64,000 nucleotides of DNA from Woeseia oceani (GCF_001677435.1 NZ_CP016268.1:1105001-1169000), one strand, 5' to 3'. Positions 27,127 through 37,147 are shown, counted from the first letter of the stretch. The notes: generated from the letters alone by a model not told the origin. Numbers and translations: made by a program.

Positions 27127-27921
27127 ATGCGCACATTGCTGGTTTGTCTGTTACTGGCGTTGGCAGGTTGTGCGACAACCCGGCCACAGTTGCCGTACCC
27201 GGTGTTCGTGCAGGCCGACGAACTGCCGGACGTGTTTCTGGCGGCATTGCCGGGTGTGCGTGCCAAGCAGTTCGCGGGTAACCCGCAAACGCGCCGGTCG
27301 AGCAATCGTATCGTTTTGCCAGCCAACTGGACCGGGTCCAGCGGCGCATCGCCCGGCAAAAGTCTTGAGTTGTATGTTTTGTACGGCGAGATGCGGATAG
27401 CTGATCTTACGCTTGAGCCAGGCGGCTACGTATGGATTCCGCCAGGCTTTAGCGGGGTCAACCTGAGTTCAACGTATGGCGCTGAGGTCCTGTACTTTCT
27501 TGACGATGCCAACCCGCAGAACGAGTACAAGTCCCCGATCATCTACAGCAGCGAAGTCGTGGCCTGGCAGCCCCTGTCCGATGCTCCGCAAGATCGCGGC
27601 ATGATGGTCAAGGAAATGCGCCGCGACCCGGGCAGCGGGTCGCGGACCTGGCTGCTGCAAGTAAAGCCTGAGGCGCGCGTAGCCTGGCAACGACGCGAAC
27701 GGGTTCTCGAGGGCTATCTTATTTCCGGCCGTTACGAGGGCAGCGAGTGCTACGGTGGTGAGCCGGTAACGGGGGTCTACACCGAGGGCGGTTACTTTCA
27801 TCGTCCGGCAAATACCGTTCACGGTGGCCCTGGCGAACGTGCACTGGAGACGTCGGTCTGGCTATTGCGCGTGAAAGGTGACAGCGAGCCGGTTCTCGTT
27901 GATGAATGCGCCTCTCCCTGA
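27127..27921 (+). CDS. Cupin-fold lipoprotein
   Basis: This 264-residue protein has a lipoprotein signal (LLLALAGC, lipidated Cys15). Two cupin-like halves follow. About 60-130 contains LELYVLYGEMRIADLTLEPGGYVWIPPG, quoted here only in part as ELYVLYGEMRIADL. About 165-255 contains VLEGYLISGRYEG, YTEGGYFHRPANTVHGGPGE, with His residues that could bind a metal. It resembles DUF4437/ChrR-type cupin proteins. It faces the periplasm and its function is unknown. AGGAG lies ten bases before the ATG at 27127; a GTG at 27121 is an alternative. Confidence 0.75.
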   Translation: MRTLLVCLLLALAGCATTRPQLPYPVFVQADELPDVFLAALPGVRAKQFAGNPQTRRSSNRIVLPANWTGSSGASPGKSLELYVLYGEMRIADLTLEPGGYVWIPPGFSGVNLSSTYGAEVLYFLDDANPQNEYKSPIIYSSEVVAWQPLSDAPQDRGMMVKEMRRDPGSGSRTWLLQVKPEARVAWQRRERVLEGYLISGRYEGSECYGGEPVTGVYTEGGYFHRPANTVHGGPGERALETSVWLLRVKGDSEPVLVDECASP

Positions 27922-27985
27922 CGCAGGCGGTGCATACTGAATCGGTTGCTGCCGGCAGAAAGCGGTCGGCGCGTCTGGTGGTTGC

Positions 27986-28516
27986 CTACTTCACGAACTT
28001 CGTGATGCCGACGCCCAATTTCATCAGCTTGGTCAGCGTTGATGACGGCACTTCGTGAATTTTTTCGTACCAGTCGCTGGTGCCTTCAACGAAGTTCAGC
28101 ATGTTGCGGATGCGTTCTTTGGTTGCCGGGTCGGTTTCCGCTTCAGCGTCAACGTCTTCCGCGCACTTGCGCAACATCGTGAGTGTCGGGTTCAGTTCAC
28201 GTTCCTTGCGCTGCTGAATAATGACGCGAAACAGATCCCACACATCGTGCAGTGATTCGAAGTAATCGCGGCGGTCACCCAGAACATGGGTCATCTTGAC
28301 CAGACCGTAACTCTGTAATTCGCGGATGCTGGTACTGACGTTGGAGCGGGCGACCGACAACAGCTCCACAATCTCGTCGGCCCGCAACGGGTGTGGTGAC
28401 AAATAGAGCAGGGCCTGAATTTGCGCGACGGTGCGGTTGGTGCCCCAGCGGGTGCCCATTTCCCCCCAGTGGAGTACGTATTTTTCAATTGCGGGCGACA
28501 TTCGCATTTCGTTCAC
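27986..28516 (-). CDS. GbsR/MarR-family transcriptional regulator
   Basis: The protein has 176 residues. The winged helix-turn-helix is at about 30-95 (NRTVAQIQALLYLSPHPLRA, VARSNVSTSIRELQSYGLVK, VLGDRRDYFE), as in GbsR-type MarR relatives that control osmolyte genes. A helical C-terminal dimerisation part follows. The target is unknown; no betaine genes are near. The start is uncertain among GTG at 28516 and ATG at 28507 or 28501, with no strong ribosome-binding site. It is convergent with the cupin lipoprotein gene. Confidence 0.85.
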   Translation of the reverse strand: MNEMRMSPAIEKYVLHWGEMGTRWGTNRTVAQIQALLYLSPHPLRADEIVELLSVARSNVSTSIRELQSYGLVKMTHVLGDRRDYFESLHDVWDLFRVIIQQRKERELNPTLTMLRKCAEDVDAEAETDPATKERIRNMLNFVEGTSDWYEKIHEVPSSTLTKLMKLGVGITKFVK

Positions 28517-28592
28517 TTATTTCTGAGCAGACAGAAGGATTAGAAGTATACGCCGATACTGGCGTTGGAAAACAGCTTGTCGAGCAGCGGCC

Positions 28593-29558
28593 TCAATCGT
28601 TGCGAGCGATTAATGTGGCGCGGAGTGGCGCTGGCCAGCCTTCGACGGTGAGGCTGGGGTCGTCCGGATCAAGTGCTTCGCGCAAGGATTCAAATGGCAT
28701 CCAGTCGGTGGAGCGTTGTTCGTCGGGAGTGGTTGCGCTGAGGTCCGCGCAGTGCACGGCGCGAAAGCCGGTCCGTTCGAGCCAGACGGTCAGTTCGCTG
28801 ACAGTCGGCAGCATCCAGACATTGCGCATGCGCGCATAGCGGCCCGGTGGGGTGCGGGCGTAGGTACCGTCGCCCGGCAATACCAGGGTCTCGAGTACGA
28901 GTTCACCCCCCTGGCGCAGTTGCCCGCGCAGCTCCCGCAAGTGATCGACGGGCGAACGGCGATGGTAAAGGACACCCATGGAAAAAACGGTGTCGAATAC
29001 GCCGCTTGCAGGGAGTTCCTCACAGGTCAGCGGCAGCACGTGTACCGGCAATGGCGGCAGAAAATGCCGTAATGCCTGAAATTGCATGACGAACAGTAAC
29101 GTTGGGTCGATGCCGATAACGCAACGGGCGCCGGCGCCGTGCATGCGCAGAGCGTAGTAGCCATTGCCGCAGCCAACGTCCAGTACCGTGCGGCCAGCCA
29201 GCGGGCTGATCGCCGCTGCGACCCGCGACCATTTGAGGTCGGAACGCCATTCGCAGTCCACAATCAGACCGCCGATATCAAAAGGCCCTTTGCGCCATGG
29301 CATTAATTTGCGCAACTGGGCTTCGGCCTGAGCACGTTCTGCCGGCGGTAATTCGGCGTCGAGCAAACGCACTGTGCCGGTGTCGAGTGCCACCGCGCCC
29401 GGCGACACTGGCGGCAAGGCCCGCACGGCGTCCAGCCAGGCCGGCATATCGCCATGCGCCGCCCGGTTCAAACGGGCATCGAGCAGCGGTCCGAGCAGTG
29501 CTGGCCAGTCCGCCAGGCCGGCTGCGGTGAGATCGTCGCAGAGCGTTTGTCTGTCCAT
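28593..29558 (-). CDS. cmoB: tRNA U34 carboxymethyltransferase CmoB
   Basis: The protein has 321 residues. It transfers the carboxymethyl group of carboxy-S-adenosylmethionine to 5-hydroxyuridine at tRNA position 34, giving cmo5U. LMPWRKGPF (85-93) and EWRSDLKWSRV, the SAM-fold motif VLDVGCGNGYY (125-135) and FSMGVLYHRRSPVDHL are nearly as in Escherichia coli CmoB. It follows cmoA by six bases in one operon. The modification lets Ala, Val, Ser, Pro, Thr and Leu tRNAs read extra codons. Confidence 0.97.
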   Translation of the reverse strand: MDRQTLCDDLTAAGLADWPALLGPLLDARLNRAAHGDMPAWLDAVRALPPVSPGAVALDTGTVRLLDAELPPAERAQAEAQLRKLMPWRKGPFDIGGLIVDCEWRSDLKWSRVAAAISPLAGRTVLDVGCGNGYYALRMHGAGARCVIGIDPTLLFVMQFQALRHFLPPLPVHVLPLTCEELPASGVFDTVFSMGVLYHRRSPVDHLRELRGQLRQGGELVLETLVLPGDGTYARTPPGRYARMRNVWMLPTVSELTVWLERTGFRAVHCADLSATTPDEQRSTDWMPFESLREALDPDDPSLTVEGWPAPLRATLIARND

Positions 29559-29564
29559 GCGCGC

Positions 29565-30290
29565 TCAGCGCACCGCAACGAAAGACACGAAACTAAACCA
29601 GCGCAGCCACACGCCGGCACGCCGAAAGCCCGCGTTCTGCAGCCGTTCCAGATGGGTGGCAACCGTATCCGGGATCAGCACGTTTTCGATGGCGGCGCGC
29701 TTGCGTGCAATCTCGAGCTCGCTGTAGGCGTTCTGGCGTTTGAAGTCGTGGTGCAGGTCGATGAGCAACGCATCGAATTCCGGGTCTTCATGGGTAACTT
29801 TCTCGGACAGAACCAGCACGCCATTGTCGCGCATGCCGCGGGCGATGCGGCCGATGAGTTCGTTTCGCTCTGCGGCCGGGATGAACTGCAAGGTGTAATT
29901 CAGGACGACCATCGATGCATTGTCGATGGGGGTTTCGCGCAAATCAGCTTCCACAACCTCAACGGGAGTTGCGGCGTTGTCGGCTTCGACGATGTTCCGG
30001 CAGTGCTCGATCATCGCCGGCGCATTGTCCACGGCGACGATCCGGCAGTCCGGTACGGTGATTCCGTGACGCATCGCGAGCGTTGCGGCGCCCAGAGAGC
30101 AACCCAGATCGTAACAGGTGCTTCCCGGCTGCACTGCGCGGCGCGCCAAGCCGTTGATGGCTTCTATAGTCTGCGCATAGCCGGGAATCGAACGGCGCAG
30201 CATATCTGGAAATACGCTGGCGACCGCATCGTTAAACTCGAACGAACCAATCGCCGCGCTTTGGCTGGTGTAAAGGGTGTCTCGGGACAT
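29565..30290 (-). CDS. cmoA: Carboxy-S-adenosyl-L-methionine synthase CmoA
   Basis: The protein has 241 residues. It makes carboxy-SAM from SAM and prephenate, the donor used by CmoB. Evidence: FNDAVASVFPDMLRRSIPGY, the glycine-rich SAM motif YDLGCSLGAATLAMR (60-74), VAVDNAPAMIEHC, VVLNYTLQFIPAAER and VLSEKVTHEDPEFDALLIDL in family order and spacing. It is the first gene of cmoAB and is divergent from the VanY-type peptidase gene. Confidence 0.97.
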   Translation of the reverse strand: MSRDTLYTSQSAAIGSFEFNDAVASVFPDMLRRSIPGYAQTIEAINGLARRAVQPGSTCYDLGCSLGAATLAMRHGITVPDCRIVAVDNAPAMIEHCRNIVEADNAATPVEVVEADLRETPIDNASMVVLNYTLQFIPAAERNELIGRIARGMRDNGVLVLSEKVTHEDPEFDALLIDLHHDFKRQNAYSELEIARKRAAIENVLIPDTVATHLERLQNAGFRRAGVWLRWFSFVSFVAVR

Positions 30291-30433
30291 ATTGGAACCG
30301 GTGCTGGTTGGCAGGGGCGCATTGTAGTCGTGCTTGCGCGGGCCTGCATGTGCCGATTCATAGGCAGCGGTGGTTGCCGGGAGAATGCAATGTGGGACAA
30401 TCCGCGGCTTCTGCCCAACTTACAGGTACTGCG

Positions 30434-30946
30434 ATGCTGTCCGATGATCAGCGCTCCCTGCACGAGGAACTAGGTATACCTGCGGATTATGGCCGGGGCG
30501 GTCACCCGCCTTACCACCCGGATGCCCTTGAACTGATTGACGTGGGCCCGAATCTCGTCGGCCGGATGCAGCGGCTGACGCCGGATGCCGCTGCGCAGTG
30601 GACCGCCATGGTCGCGGCCGCAGCCGCGGCGGGCGTGCGCCTGCTGATGGTTTCCGGATTTCGCAGCTTTGACTACCAGGCGGAGCTGATCCGGACCAAG
30701 CTTGCGGCGGGCCAGGGCATCAGGGAGGTCCTGCGTGTCAATGCCGCCCCCGGCTACAGCGAGCACCACAGCGGTCGCGCAATTGATATTGCAACACCCG
30801 GCAGCCGGCCGCTCACAGAAGCCTTCGAAGACACGGAAGCCTTTGTGTGGCTTCAGAAAAATGCTGCCGACTTCGGCTTTTCCATGAGCTACCCGCGCGC
30901 CAACAAGGACGGATTCGTCTACGAGCCCTGGCACTGGGCGCTGTAA
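30434..30946 (+). CDS. VanY-type D-alanyl-D-alanine carboxypeptidase (M15B)
   Basis: This 170-residue protein has the M15 zinc-peptidase motifs: SGFRSFDYQAEL (75-86), SEHHSGRAID (109-118) with zinc ligands His111 and Asp118, and EPWHW (164-168) with catalytic Glu164 and zinc ligand His167. Family members remove the terminal D-Ala from peptidoglycan stems. No signal peptide or membrane anchor is visible after the chosen ATG, which is odd for a wall enzyme. The upstream in-frame extension to 30308 is Cys/His/Arg-rich and not a signal peptide. It may act on cytoplasmic precursors or be exported in another way. Confidence 0.85.
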   Translation: MLSDDQRSLHEELGIPADYGRGGHPPYHPDALELIDVGPNLVGRMQRLTPDAAAQWTAMVAAAAAAGVRLLMVSGFRSFDYQAELIRTKLAAGQGIREVLRVNAAPGYSEHHSGRAIDIATPGSRPLTEAFEDTEAFVWLQKNAADFGFSMSYPRANKDGFVYEPWHWAL

Positions 30947-31090
30947 ATAGTGGCAATTCGAGCTGTTTGCCAGAGGCAGGGAATTCTTGAATCACGACGT
31001 TTCTTGACTTCCAGACCCCAGTCAGGAAAATGCGCCGCCCGCGACAGGCTTTAGCGTCGCACTGAAAGCCCGGTAACTCAGGACTTTCTG

Positions 31091-31119
31091 TTGACAGGCC
31101 GGCATCAGGATTAGACAAT
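31091..31119 (+). promoter_or_regulatory. Sigma-70 promoter of the tRNA-tuf operon
   Basis: A consensus -35 box TTGACA (31091-31096) and a -10 box GACAAT (31114-31119) are 17 bases apart. tRNA-Tyr begins 18 bases after the -10 box. The GC-rich stretch right after the -10 (GCCCGGC) is like the discriminator of stringently controlled stable-RNA promoters. Confidence 0.75.
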
Positions 31120-31136
31120 GCCCGGCTTGTGTGCGC

Positions 31137-31221
31137 GGAGGGGTACTCAAGCGGTCAACGAGGGCAGACTGTAAATCTGCTGGCTATGCCTACGTAGGTT
31201 CGAATCCTACCCCCTCCACCA
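31137..31221 (+). tRNA. tRNA-Tyr (anticodon GTA)
   Basis: This 85-base class II tRNA has the acceptor stem GGAGGGG/CCCCTCC, anticodon GTA at 31171-31173 in the loop CTGTAAA closed by GCAGA/TCTGC, a long variable arm, the T-loop GTTCGAATC and an encoded CCA (31219-31221). It heads the tRNA-tuf cluster. Confidence 0.97.
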
Positions 31222-31634
31222 GTAATGAAGCCCGGTGGCGGCGGTAGCGAGCAAGGCAAGGCGCTGACTGCAAGTACCGGCAAACAGAGTCAGCAGGAAT
31301 GCTGCGATAAGGCAAGGTGAGTGAATCGGATGGACCGGTCCACGTAGCCTTTGCAAGATTGAGCGATTTCCTGGCAAGGATTACAGAGCTAACGATTTCC
31401 AGAATTCGGACGGTTGGATCAGAGACTTCCGGATTTTTTTTGTGCGTGGTGAAAATCAGAGTGTGGCCCCGACGGCGTAGCGATACGTCGTTTTTTTGCT
31501 GCACCTGAAACGCAACAGAAGGAGCTGGCGAGCTGCGGCCCGGGTTCCGACCGAAGGTCGGCAGAATGCAGTCAGGCAGTTGCAGGAATTCAGGAGTGGC
31601 AATCGAAGGTTGCTAACTCGAAACAGGACGAAGT
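31222..31634 (+). other. 413-base spacer between tRNA-Tyr and tRNA-Gly
   Basis: No gene was recognised. A weak terminator-like element lies at 31404-31441: ATTCGGA pairs with TCCGGAT (one G-T pair) across a 17-base loop and runs into eight T residues. If used, it would separate tRNA-Tyr from the following tRNA-tuf transcript. Short open frames here have unlikely composition. Confidence 0.4.
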
Positions 31635-31708
31635 GCGGGTGTAGTTCAACGGTAGAACCTCAGCCTTCCAAGCTGATGATGTGGGTTCGATTCCCATCAC
31701 CCGCTCCA
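31635..31708 (+). tRNA. tRNA-Gly (anticodon TCC)
   Basis: A 74-base tRNA with acceptor stem GCGGGTG/CACCCGC, anticodon TCC at 31667-31669 in the loop CTTCCAA, T-loop GTTCGATTC and encoded CCA. It resembles Escherichia coli glyT, which also sits beside tufB. Confidence 0.97.
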
Positions 31709-31739
31709 GTTTGGGCGGGCGGCAGGGCTGCCAAAGTAC

Positions 31740-31814
<75 letters not shown>

Positions 31815-31927
31815 GTTACAACTGGGTGCAGTAGCGGGAACAGTTAAGAAAATCGGCGATGGTGCCGTCCGGGATTGGCCAGAAGATCTGGCGAAAAAAA
31901 ATCTAAAAATTCACGAGAGTTAAGGAC

Positions 31928-33118
<1,191 letters not shown>

Positions 33119-33125
33119 TGGGTAA

Positions 33126-33157
33126 CGGCAGCAGGTTCTGAACAGGGCCTGCTGCCG
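33126..33157 (+). other. Hairpin after the first tuf gene
   Basis: A ten-base-pair perfect stem CGGCAGCAGG/CCTGCTGCCG has a 12-base loop and starts eight bases past the tuf stop. There is no T-run, so it may be an mRNA-stabilising or processing hairpin or a weak terminator before tRNA-Trp. Confidence 0.45.
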
Positions 33158-33355
33158 CTTATTCCGGAGTAAGGACCTGCTCTTACCAAGTTCTGGCCAG
33201 CCTGCGAGGGTAAAGGCTTCGGCTTGCGGGAGTGGGGCGCGAAATTTGGATCGGACTGCGAGTCGCGTAGGAACTGCAACGCGTTTACGGGGTCGGAGCG
33301 CAAACGACAATTTTTGGGTGTTGGCTGATCGTTTGGTCGGCACCGTGTTGACACT

Positions 33356-33431
33356 AGGCCAGTAGCTCAATTGGCAGAGCGGCGGTCTCCAAAACCGCAG
33401 GTTGGGGGTTCGATTCCCTCCTGGCCTGCCA
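33356..33431 (+). tRNA. tRNA-Trp (anticodon CCA)
   Basis: A 76-base tRNA with acceptor stem AGGCCAG/CTGGCCT, anticodon CCA at 33389-33391 in the loop CTCCAAA closed by GCGGT/ACCGC, T-loop GTTCGATTC and encoded CCA. Its place between tuf and secE is the usual one in proteobacteria. Confidence 0.97.
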
Positions 33432-33564
33432 TTAGGCAGGCGGACAGATGTGCGCTTGCAGGTGCCGAAAAGCCGGGCGCGTATGCGTTCCGGCTTTGAT
33501 GCTGGCAACAGTGCGAATCGGCTGACCGCGGGTCAGCTGTTTAATGAAGTAGACGACGGACGAC

Positions 33565-33945
33565 ATGGCAACTACGACCGAAACAAGTCAGAGCGGCGCG
33601 CTGGACATAGTCAAACTGCTGATCGCAGCCTTTGTGCTGGTTGGCGGTTTATTTGCCTACTACTACTACGTCGACATGTCTTTGCCATTGCGAGTGCTGA
33701 TGGTTCTGGCAGGCGTTGCGGCTGGCATAGGCATTGCCATGACGAGTGCGCAGGGACGGCGGCTGAGCGCCTTCGTCCAGGGTTCGCGCATCGAAATTCG
33801 CAAAGTTATCTGGCCGACACGAACGGAAACGACGCAAACTGCGATCGCCGTTTTTGTGTTTACGCTGGTTATGGCCCTGTTTTTCTGGGGTCTCGATTCA
33901 TTCCTGTTGTGGCTGACGCGTACGCTCGTCGGCTCAACGACCTGA
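33565..33945 (+). CDS. secE: Preprotein translocase subunit SecE
   Basis: The 126-residue inner-membrane protein is part of the SecYEG channel. There are three membrane spans (about 15-37, 42-60 and 92-118), as in the three-span enterobacterial form. The conserved cytoplasmic amphipathic segment SRIEIRKVIWPTRTETTQT lies before the last span. It starts an operon-like group with nusG and rplK. Confidence 0.96.
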   Translation: MATTTETSQSGALDIVKLLIAAFVLVGGLFAYYYYVDMSLPLRVLMVLAGVAAGIGIAMTSAQGRRLSAFVQGSRIEIRKVIWPTRTETTQTAIAVFVFTLVMALFFWGLDSFLLWLTRTLVGSTT

Positions 33946-33973
33946 TTGACTGGATTCCGAAGAGGTAAGCGCG

Positions 33974-34507
33974 GTGGCGTTACGCTGGTATATCGTTCAT
34001 GCCTACTCGAATTTCGAGCACAAGGTGAAGTCGTCGCTTGAAGAGCGCATCAAGATGGTGGGCCTCGAGCACAAGTTCGGCGACATCCTGGTGCCGACCG
34101 AAGAAGTGGTCGAAATGCGCGAAGGCAACAAGCGTCGCAGCGAGCGCAAATTTTTCCCGGGCTACGTGCTTGTGCAGATGGAGATGGACGACGAAACCTG
34201 GCACCTCGTCAAAGAGGTTCCGAAGGTTCTGGGGTTCATAGGTGGTTCGAGCGACCGACCGGCACCCATCACGCAGAAAGAAGCCGACAATATTCTGCAG
34301 CGTGTGCAGGAAGGCGTCGACAAGCCGCGGCCGAAGGTGCTGTTTGAGCCCGGTGAAGTGGTTCGGGTTATCGACGGACCGTTCAATGACTTCAGTGGCG
34401 TGGTTGAGAAAGTTAACTACGAAAAGAGTCGCCTGCAGGTAGCAGTGCAGATTCTGGGTCGATCGACACCGGTTGAACTTGATTTCGGTCAGGTTGAAAA
34501 GGGTTAG
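33974..34507 (+). CDS. nusG: Transcription elongation/antitermination factor NusG
   Basis: The protein has 177 residues. The NGN domain (about 1-115: [35 protein letters not shown]) and the C-terminal KOW domain (about 125-177: [19 protein letters not shown]) are complete. It binds RNA polymerase and links it to Rho or to ribosomal protein S10. The start is GTG at 33974, preceded by AGAGGTAAG. It follows secE by 28 bases. Confidence 0.98.
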   Translation: MALRWYIVHAYSNFEHKVKSSLEERIKMVGLEHKFGDILVPTEEVVEMREGNKRRSERKFFPGYVLVQMEMDDETWHLVKEVPKVLGFIGGSSDRPAPITQKEADNILQRVQEGVDKPRPKVLFEPGEVVRVIDGPFNDFSGVVEKVNYEKSRLQVAVQILGRSTPVELDFGQVEKG

Positions 34508-34663
34508 ACACGGTTTCGAGGCGTTTCTGCTGGCCTCATTAAAAATGCAGCGGAATCGGCGATAGCCGGTGCAAGTTAAGAATCAGGGTCGCGGCAGTGA
34601 CTGCCCGACAACCAGAAACTACGAGGAGCCCTAACAAGGCGTTTGTACTCGAGGAGCAATTTA

Positions 34664-35098
34664 ATGGCTAAGAAAGTAACTGGCTACATCAAGCTGCAGG
34701 TTCCTGCAGGCCAGGCAAACCCAAGTCCACCCGTTGGCCCCGCACTGGGTCAGCACGGTGTGAACATCATGGAATTCTGCAAGGCATTCAATGCCGAGAC
34801 GCAGAGCATTGAGCAGGGTCTGCCCATTCCTGTGGTGATTACTGTTTACAGTGACCGCAGCTTTACGTTCATTACCAAGACGCCGCCGGCCGCTGTGCTG
34901 CTGCGCAAGGCTGCTGGTATCAAGAAAGGTTCCGGCACGCCGAACACCACGAAAGTGGGCAAGGTCAGCCGTGCTCAGCTCGAAGAAATCGCGACCACCA
35001 AGATGCCCGATCTCACTGCCGCCGAAATGGAAGCAGCTGTGCGAACGATTGCCGGCACTGCCCGCAGCATGGGTATCGATGTAGAGGGAGTGAACTGA
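34664..35098 (+). CDS. rplK: 50S ribosomal protein L11
   Basis: The protein has 144 residues. It binds 23S rRNA at the GTPase-associated centre. The Pro-rich N-terminal domain ([20 protein letters not shown], where thiostrepton acts) and the RNA-binding C-terminal domain are complete. GAGGAG lies seven bases before the ATG at 34664. Its stop overlaps the rplA start by one base (TGATG), so the two are translationally coupled, as in the L11 operon that L1 represses. Confidence 0.98.
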   Translation: MAKKVTGYIKLQVPAGQANPSPPVGPALGQHGVNIMEFCKAFNAETQSIEQGLPIPVVITVYSDRSFTFITKTPPAAVLLRKAAGIKKGSGTPNTTKVGKVSRAQLEEIATTKMPDLTAAEMEAAVRTIAGTARSMGIDVEGVN

Positions 35099-35793
35099 TG
35101 GCTGGCATGAGCAAGCGCAAGAAACTGGCGCGCGAAAAAGTATCAGCAACAACGGCGTACCCATTGGCGGACGCCCTGGCGTTGGTCAAAGAACTGGCAT
35201 CAGCCAAGTTTGCAGAAAGTATTGATGTTGCCGTGAACCTCGGCGTTGATCCGCGTAAATCGGATCAGGTTGTGCGTGGTTCAACGGTGTTGCCGCATGG
35301 CACGGGCAAGACGGTTCGGGTGGCTGTGTTTGCCCAGGGGGAAAACGCCGAGAAGGCGAAAGCAGCCGGTGCTGATATCGTTGGTTTCGACGATCTCGCG
35401 GCGACCGTAAAAGAAGGCGAACTGAACTTTGACGTTGTCATCGCTACTCCGGATGCAATGCGCGTCGTTGGTCAGCTTGGCCAGATTCTTGGTCCGCGCG
35501 GACTGATGCCCAACCCGAAAGTCGGCACCGTTACAGCAGACGTCGAAACGGCTGTGAAAAACGCCAAAGCAGGTCAGGTGCGCTATCGCACGGACAAGGC
35601 CGGCATTATTCATTGCCCGATCGGTCGTGCTGATTTCGATGTGGCGTCGCTTACCGGCAACCTGTATGCGTTGCTTGCAGACCTGCGAAAGGCCAAGCCG
35701 GCATCGGCAAAAGGTGTTTATTTCAAACGACTCACCGTGTCCTCAACCATGGGGCCGGGTGTGTCTGTAGATCAGGCAACAGTAGACGCATAA
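35098..35793 (+). CDS. rplA: 50S ribosomal protein L1
   Basis: The protein has 231 residues. It forms the L1 stalk that handles E-site tRNA, and in relatives it represses its own rplKA mRNA. The family segment [16 protein letters not shown] and the N-terminal [20 protein letters not shown] are present. GAGGGAG precedes the ATG. The unit ends here: a structured rplJ leader follows. Confidence 0.98.
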   Translation: MAGMSKRKKLAREKVSATTAYPLADALALVKELASAKFAESIDVAVNLGVDPRKSDQVVRGSTVLPHGTGKTVRVAVFAQGENAEKAKAAGADIVGFDDLAATVKEGELNFDVVIATPDAMRVVGQLGQILGPRGLMPNPKVGTVTADVETAVKNAKAGQVRYRTDKAGIIHCPIGRADFDVASLTGNLYALLADLRKAKPASAKGVYFKRLTVSSTMGPGVSVDQATVDA

Positions 35794-35809
35794 GCCTGAG
35801 ATTGAGTTT

Positions 35810-35936
35810 GCCCTCCCGCTGACGACAGGTGGTGAGAGGGCGAATGGCCGGGTAACCGGCCATCGTCGAAGACCGTAGGTGGGCGATGTGACTATCGTTC
35901 TTAATTGACGAACAGCCTCAGCCTACGCAGATGGTG
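35810..35936 (+). promoter_or_regulatory. L10 leader: autoregulatory mRNA structure upstream of rplJ
   Basis: Three nested elements are seen: GCCCTC/GAGGGC (35810-35841), a perfect ATGGCCGG/CCGGCCAT hairpin with a GTAA loop (35844-35863), and CGTAGG/CCTACG (35874-35927) followed by CAGATGGTG. The last element is very close to the L10-L12 binding leader of gammaproteobacteria, where the L10 complex blocks translation of rplJL. The 331-base gap between rplA and rplJ holds no gene. Confidence 0.75.
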
Positions 35937-36124
35937 ATACCTGAATCAGAGCAATCTGCACGACGGTCACCGTTATCGACACCCGGGAGGGTATCTGCAG
36001 TTCGTTTGCAGGCCATCCCAACGGCAAGCGAACCGGCGCGCCATTGGCGTGGCTGGTGAGAAGGCCAGAAAAGGGCGGATGAGATTTTTCATCCGATTGT
36101 GTGACCGTAAGCCAGGAGAAATTC

Positions 36125-36649
36125 ATGGCACTGAGACTCGAAGACAAGAAAGCTTTTGTCAAAGAGGTAAATGCGGTTGCGGTTGACTCTATTACCGCTG
36201 TTGCAGCGGAGTACAGAGGGTTGACTGTTTCTGAGATGACAGCATTGCGCGCTGAAGCCCGTAATGCTGGCGTGTACATGCGTGTGGTTAAAAACACGCT
36301 GGCTCGCCGCGCCATCCAGGGCACCGAGTTCGAGTGTATGCAAGACACACTCAAGGGCCCGTTGCTGCTTGCATTTTCCAAAGAGGATCCGGGTGCCGCT
36401 GCCAGGATAATTAAGAACTTCGCGAAAGATCACGAGGCACTTAAGGCGGTTTCGCTGTCTGCCGGTGGACAGTTGTTGGAAGCAAGTGAGCTGTCAAAGC
36501 TCGCCGAGCTGCCAACGCTGGACCAGGCACGCGCGATGCTGCTGGGCGTCATGATGGCTCCGATGTCCAAACTGGTACGGACCTTGGCCGAACCGCCTGC
36601 AATGCTCGCACGGACGTTGTCCGCACGCGCTTCGCAGGAAGCGGCCTGA
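36125..36649 (+). CDS. rplJ: 50S ribosomal protein L10
   Basis: The protein has 174 residues. It is the base of the L7/L12 stalk: the N-terminal rRNA-binding domain includes VAAEYRGLTVSEMTALRAEA and the C-terminal helix binds L7/L12 dimers. AGGAG lies six bases before the ATG at 36125; an in-frame GTG at 36101 is less likely. It is probably controlled by the upstream L10 leader. Confidence 0.97.
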   Translation: MALRLEDKKAFVKEVNAVAVDSITAVAAEYRGLTVSEMTALRAEARNAGVYMRVVKNTLARRAIQGTEFECMQDTLKGPLLLAFSKEDPGAAARIIKNFAKDHEALKAVSLSAGGQLLEASELSKLAELPTLDQARAMLLGVMMAPMSKLVRTLAEPPAMLARTLSARASQEAA

Positions 36650-36703
36650 GAAACGGATCGAAATCGTATTTAACTGATTCAGGATTTATTGAGGTATTTA
36701 GAA

Positions 36704-37081
36704 ATGGCATTGTCCAACGCAGATCTGCTCAAAGAATTGAGCGCCAAGCCCATTATGGAAGTGGTTGAGCTCGTCAAGATGCTCGAAGAAGAGTGGGGCG
36801 TATCCGCTGCAGCTCCGGTAGCTGTTGCAGCCGCCGCTGGCGGTGGCGAAGCTGCCGCAGCCGAAGAGAAGACCGAATTTGACGTGGTACTGGCCAGCTT
36901 TGGCAGCAACAAGGTTGCTGTTATTAAGGCTGTTCGCGCCATCACCGGTCTCGGCCTTAAGGAAGCGAAAGACGCTGTCGAAGGCGCACCTTCAACGGTC
37001 AAGGAAGGCGCTTCGAAAGACGACGCCGAGAACTTCAAGAAGCAGCTTGAAGAAGCCGGCGCTACTGTCGAGCTTAAGTAA
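36704..37081 (+). CDS. rplL: 50S ribosomal protein L7/L12
   Basis: This 125-residue acidic stalk protein has an N-terminal dimerisation helix pair ([20 protein letters not shown]), an Ala/Gly-rich hinge (about 35-55) and a C-terminal factor-binding domain ([20 protein letters not shown]). It recruits EF-Tu, EF-G and other GTPases. GAGGT lies eight bases before the ATG at 36704. Confidence 0.98.
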   Translation: MALSNADLLKELSAKPIMEVVELVKMLEEEWGVSAAAPVAVAAAAGGGEAAAAEEKTEFDVVLASFGSNKVAVIKAVRAITGLGLKEAKDAVEGAPSTVKEGASKDDAENFKKQLEEAGATVELK

Positions 37082-37112
37082 ATCGATCACGTGGAGTTTA
37101 TCCGCGGGTCGG

Positions 37113-37147
37113 CAAGCAGCCGGCGGGGAAACCCGCCCGGCTGCTTG
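37113..37147 (+). promoter_or_regulatory. Hairpin (attenuator or processing site) between rplL and rpoB
   Basis: CAAGCAGCCG-CGGG pairs with CCCG-CGGCTGCTTG around a GAAA loop, with one unpaired base on each side. No run of T follows closely. In Escherichia coli the same interval holds a partial terminator and an RNase III site that lower rpoBC expression relative to rplJL. The same role here is inferred from position. The rest of the 253-base gap shows no gene. Confidence 0.6.

Noticed and set aside
33348-33353. TTGACA just before tRNA-Trp as a promoter -35 box
   Set aside because: It ends two bases before the mature tRNA, so a start site would fall inside the tRNA; no -10 box lies 16-18 bases downstream.
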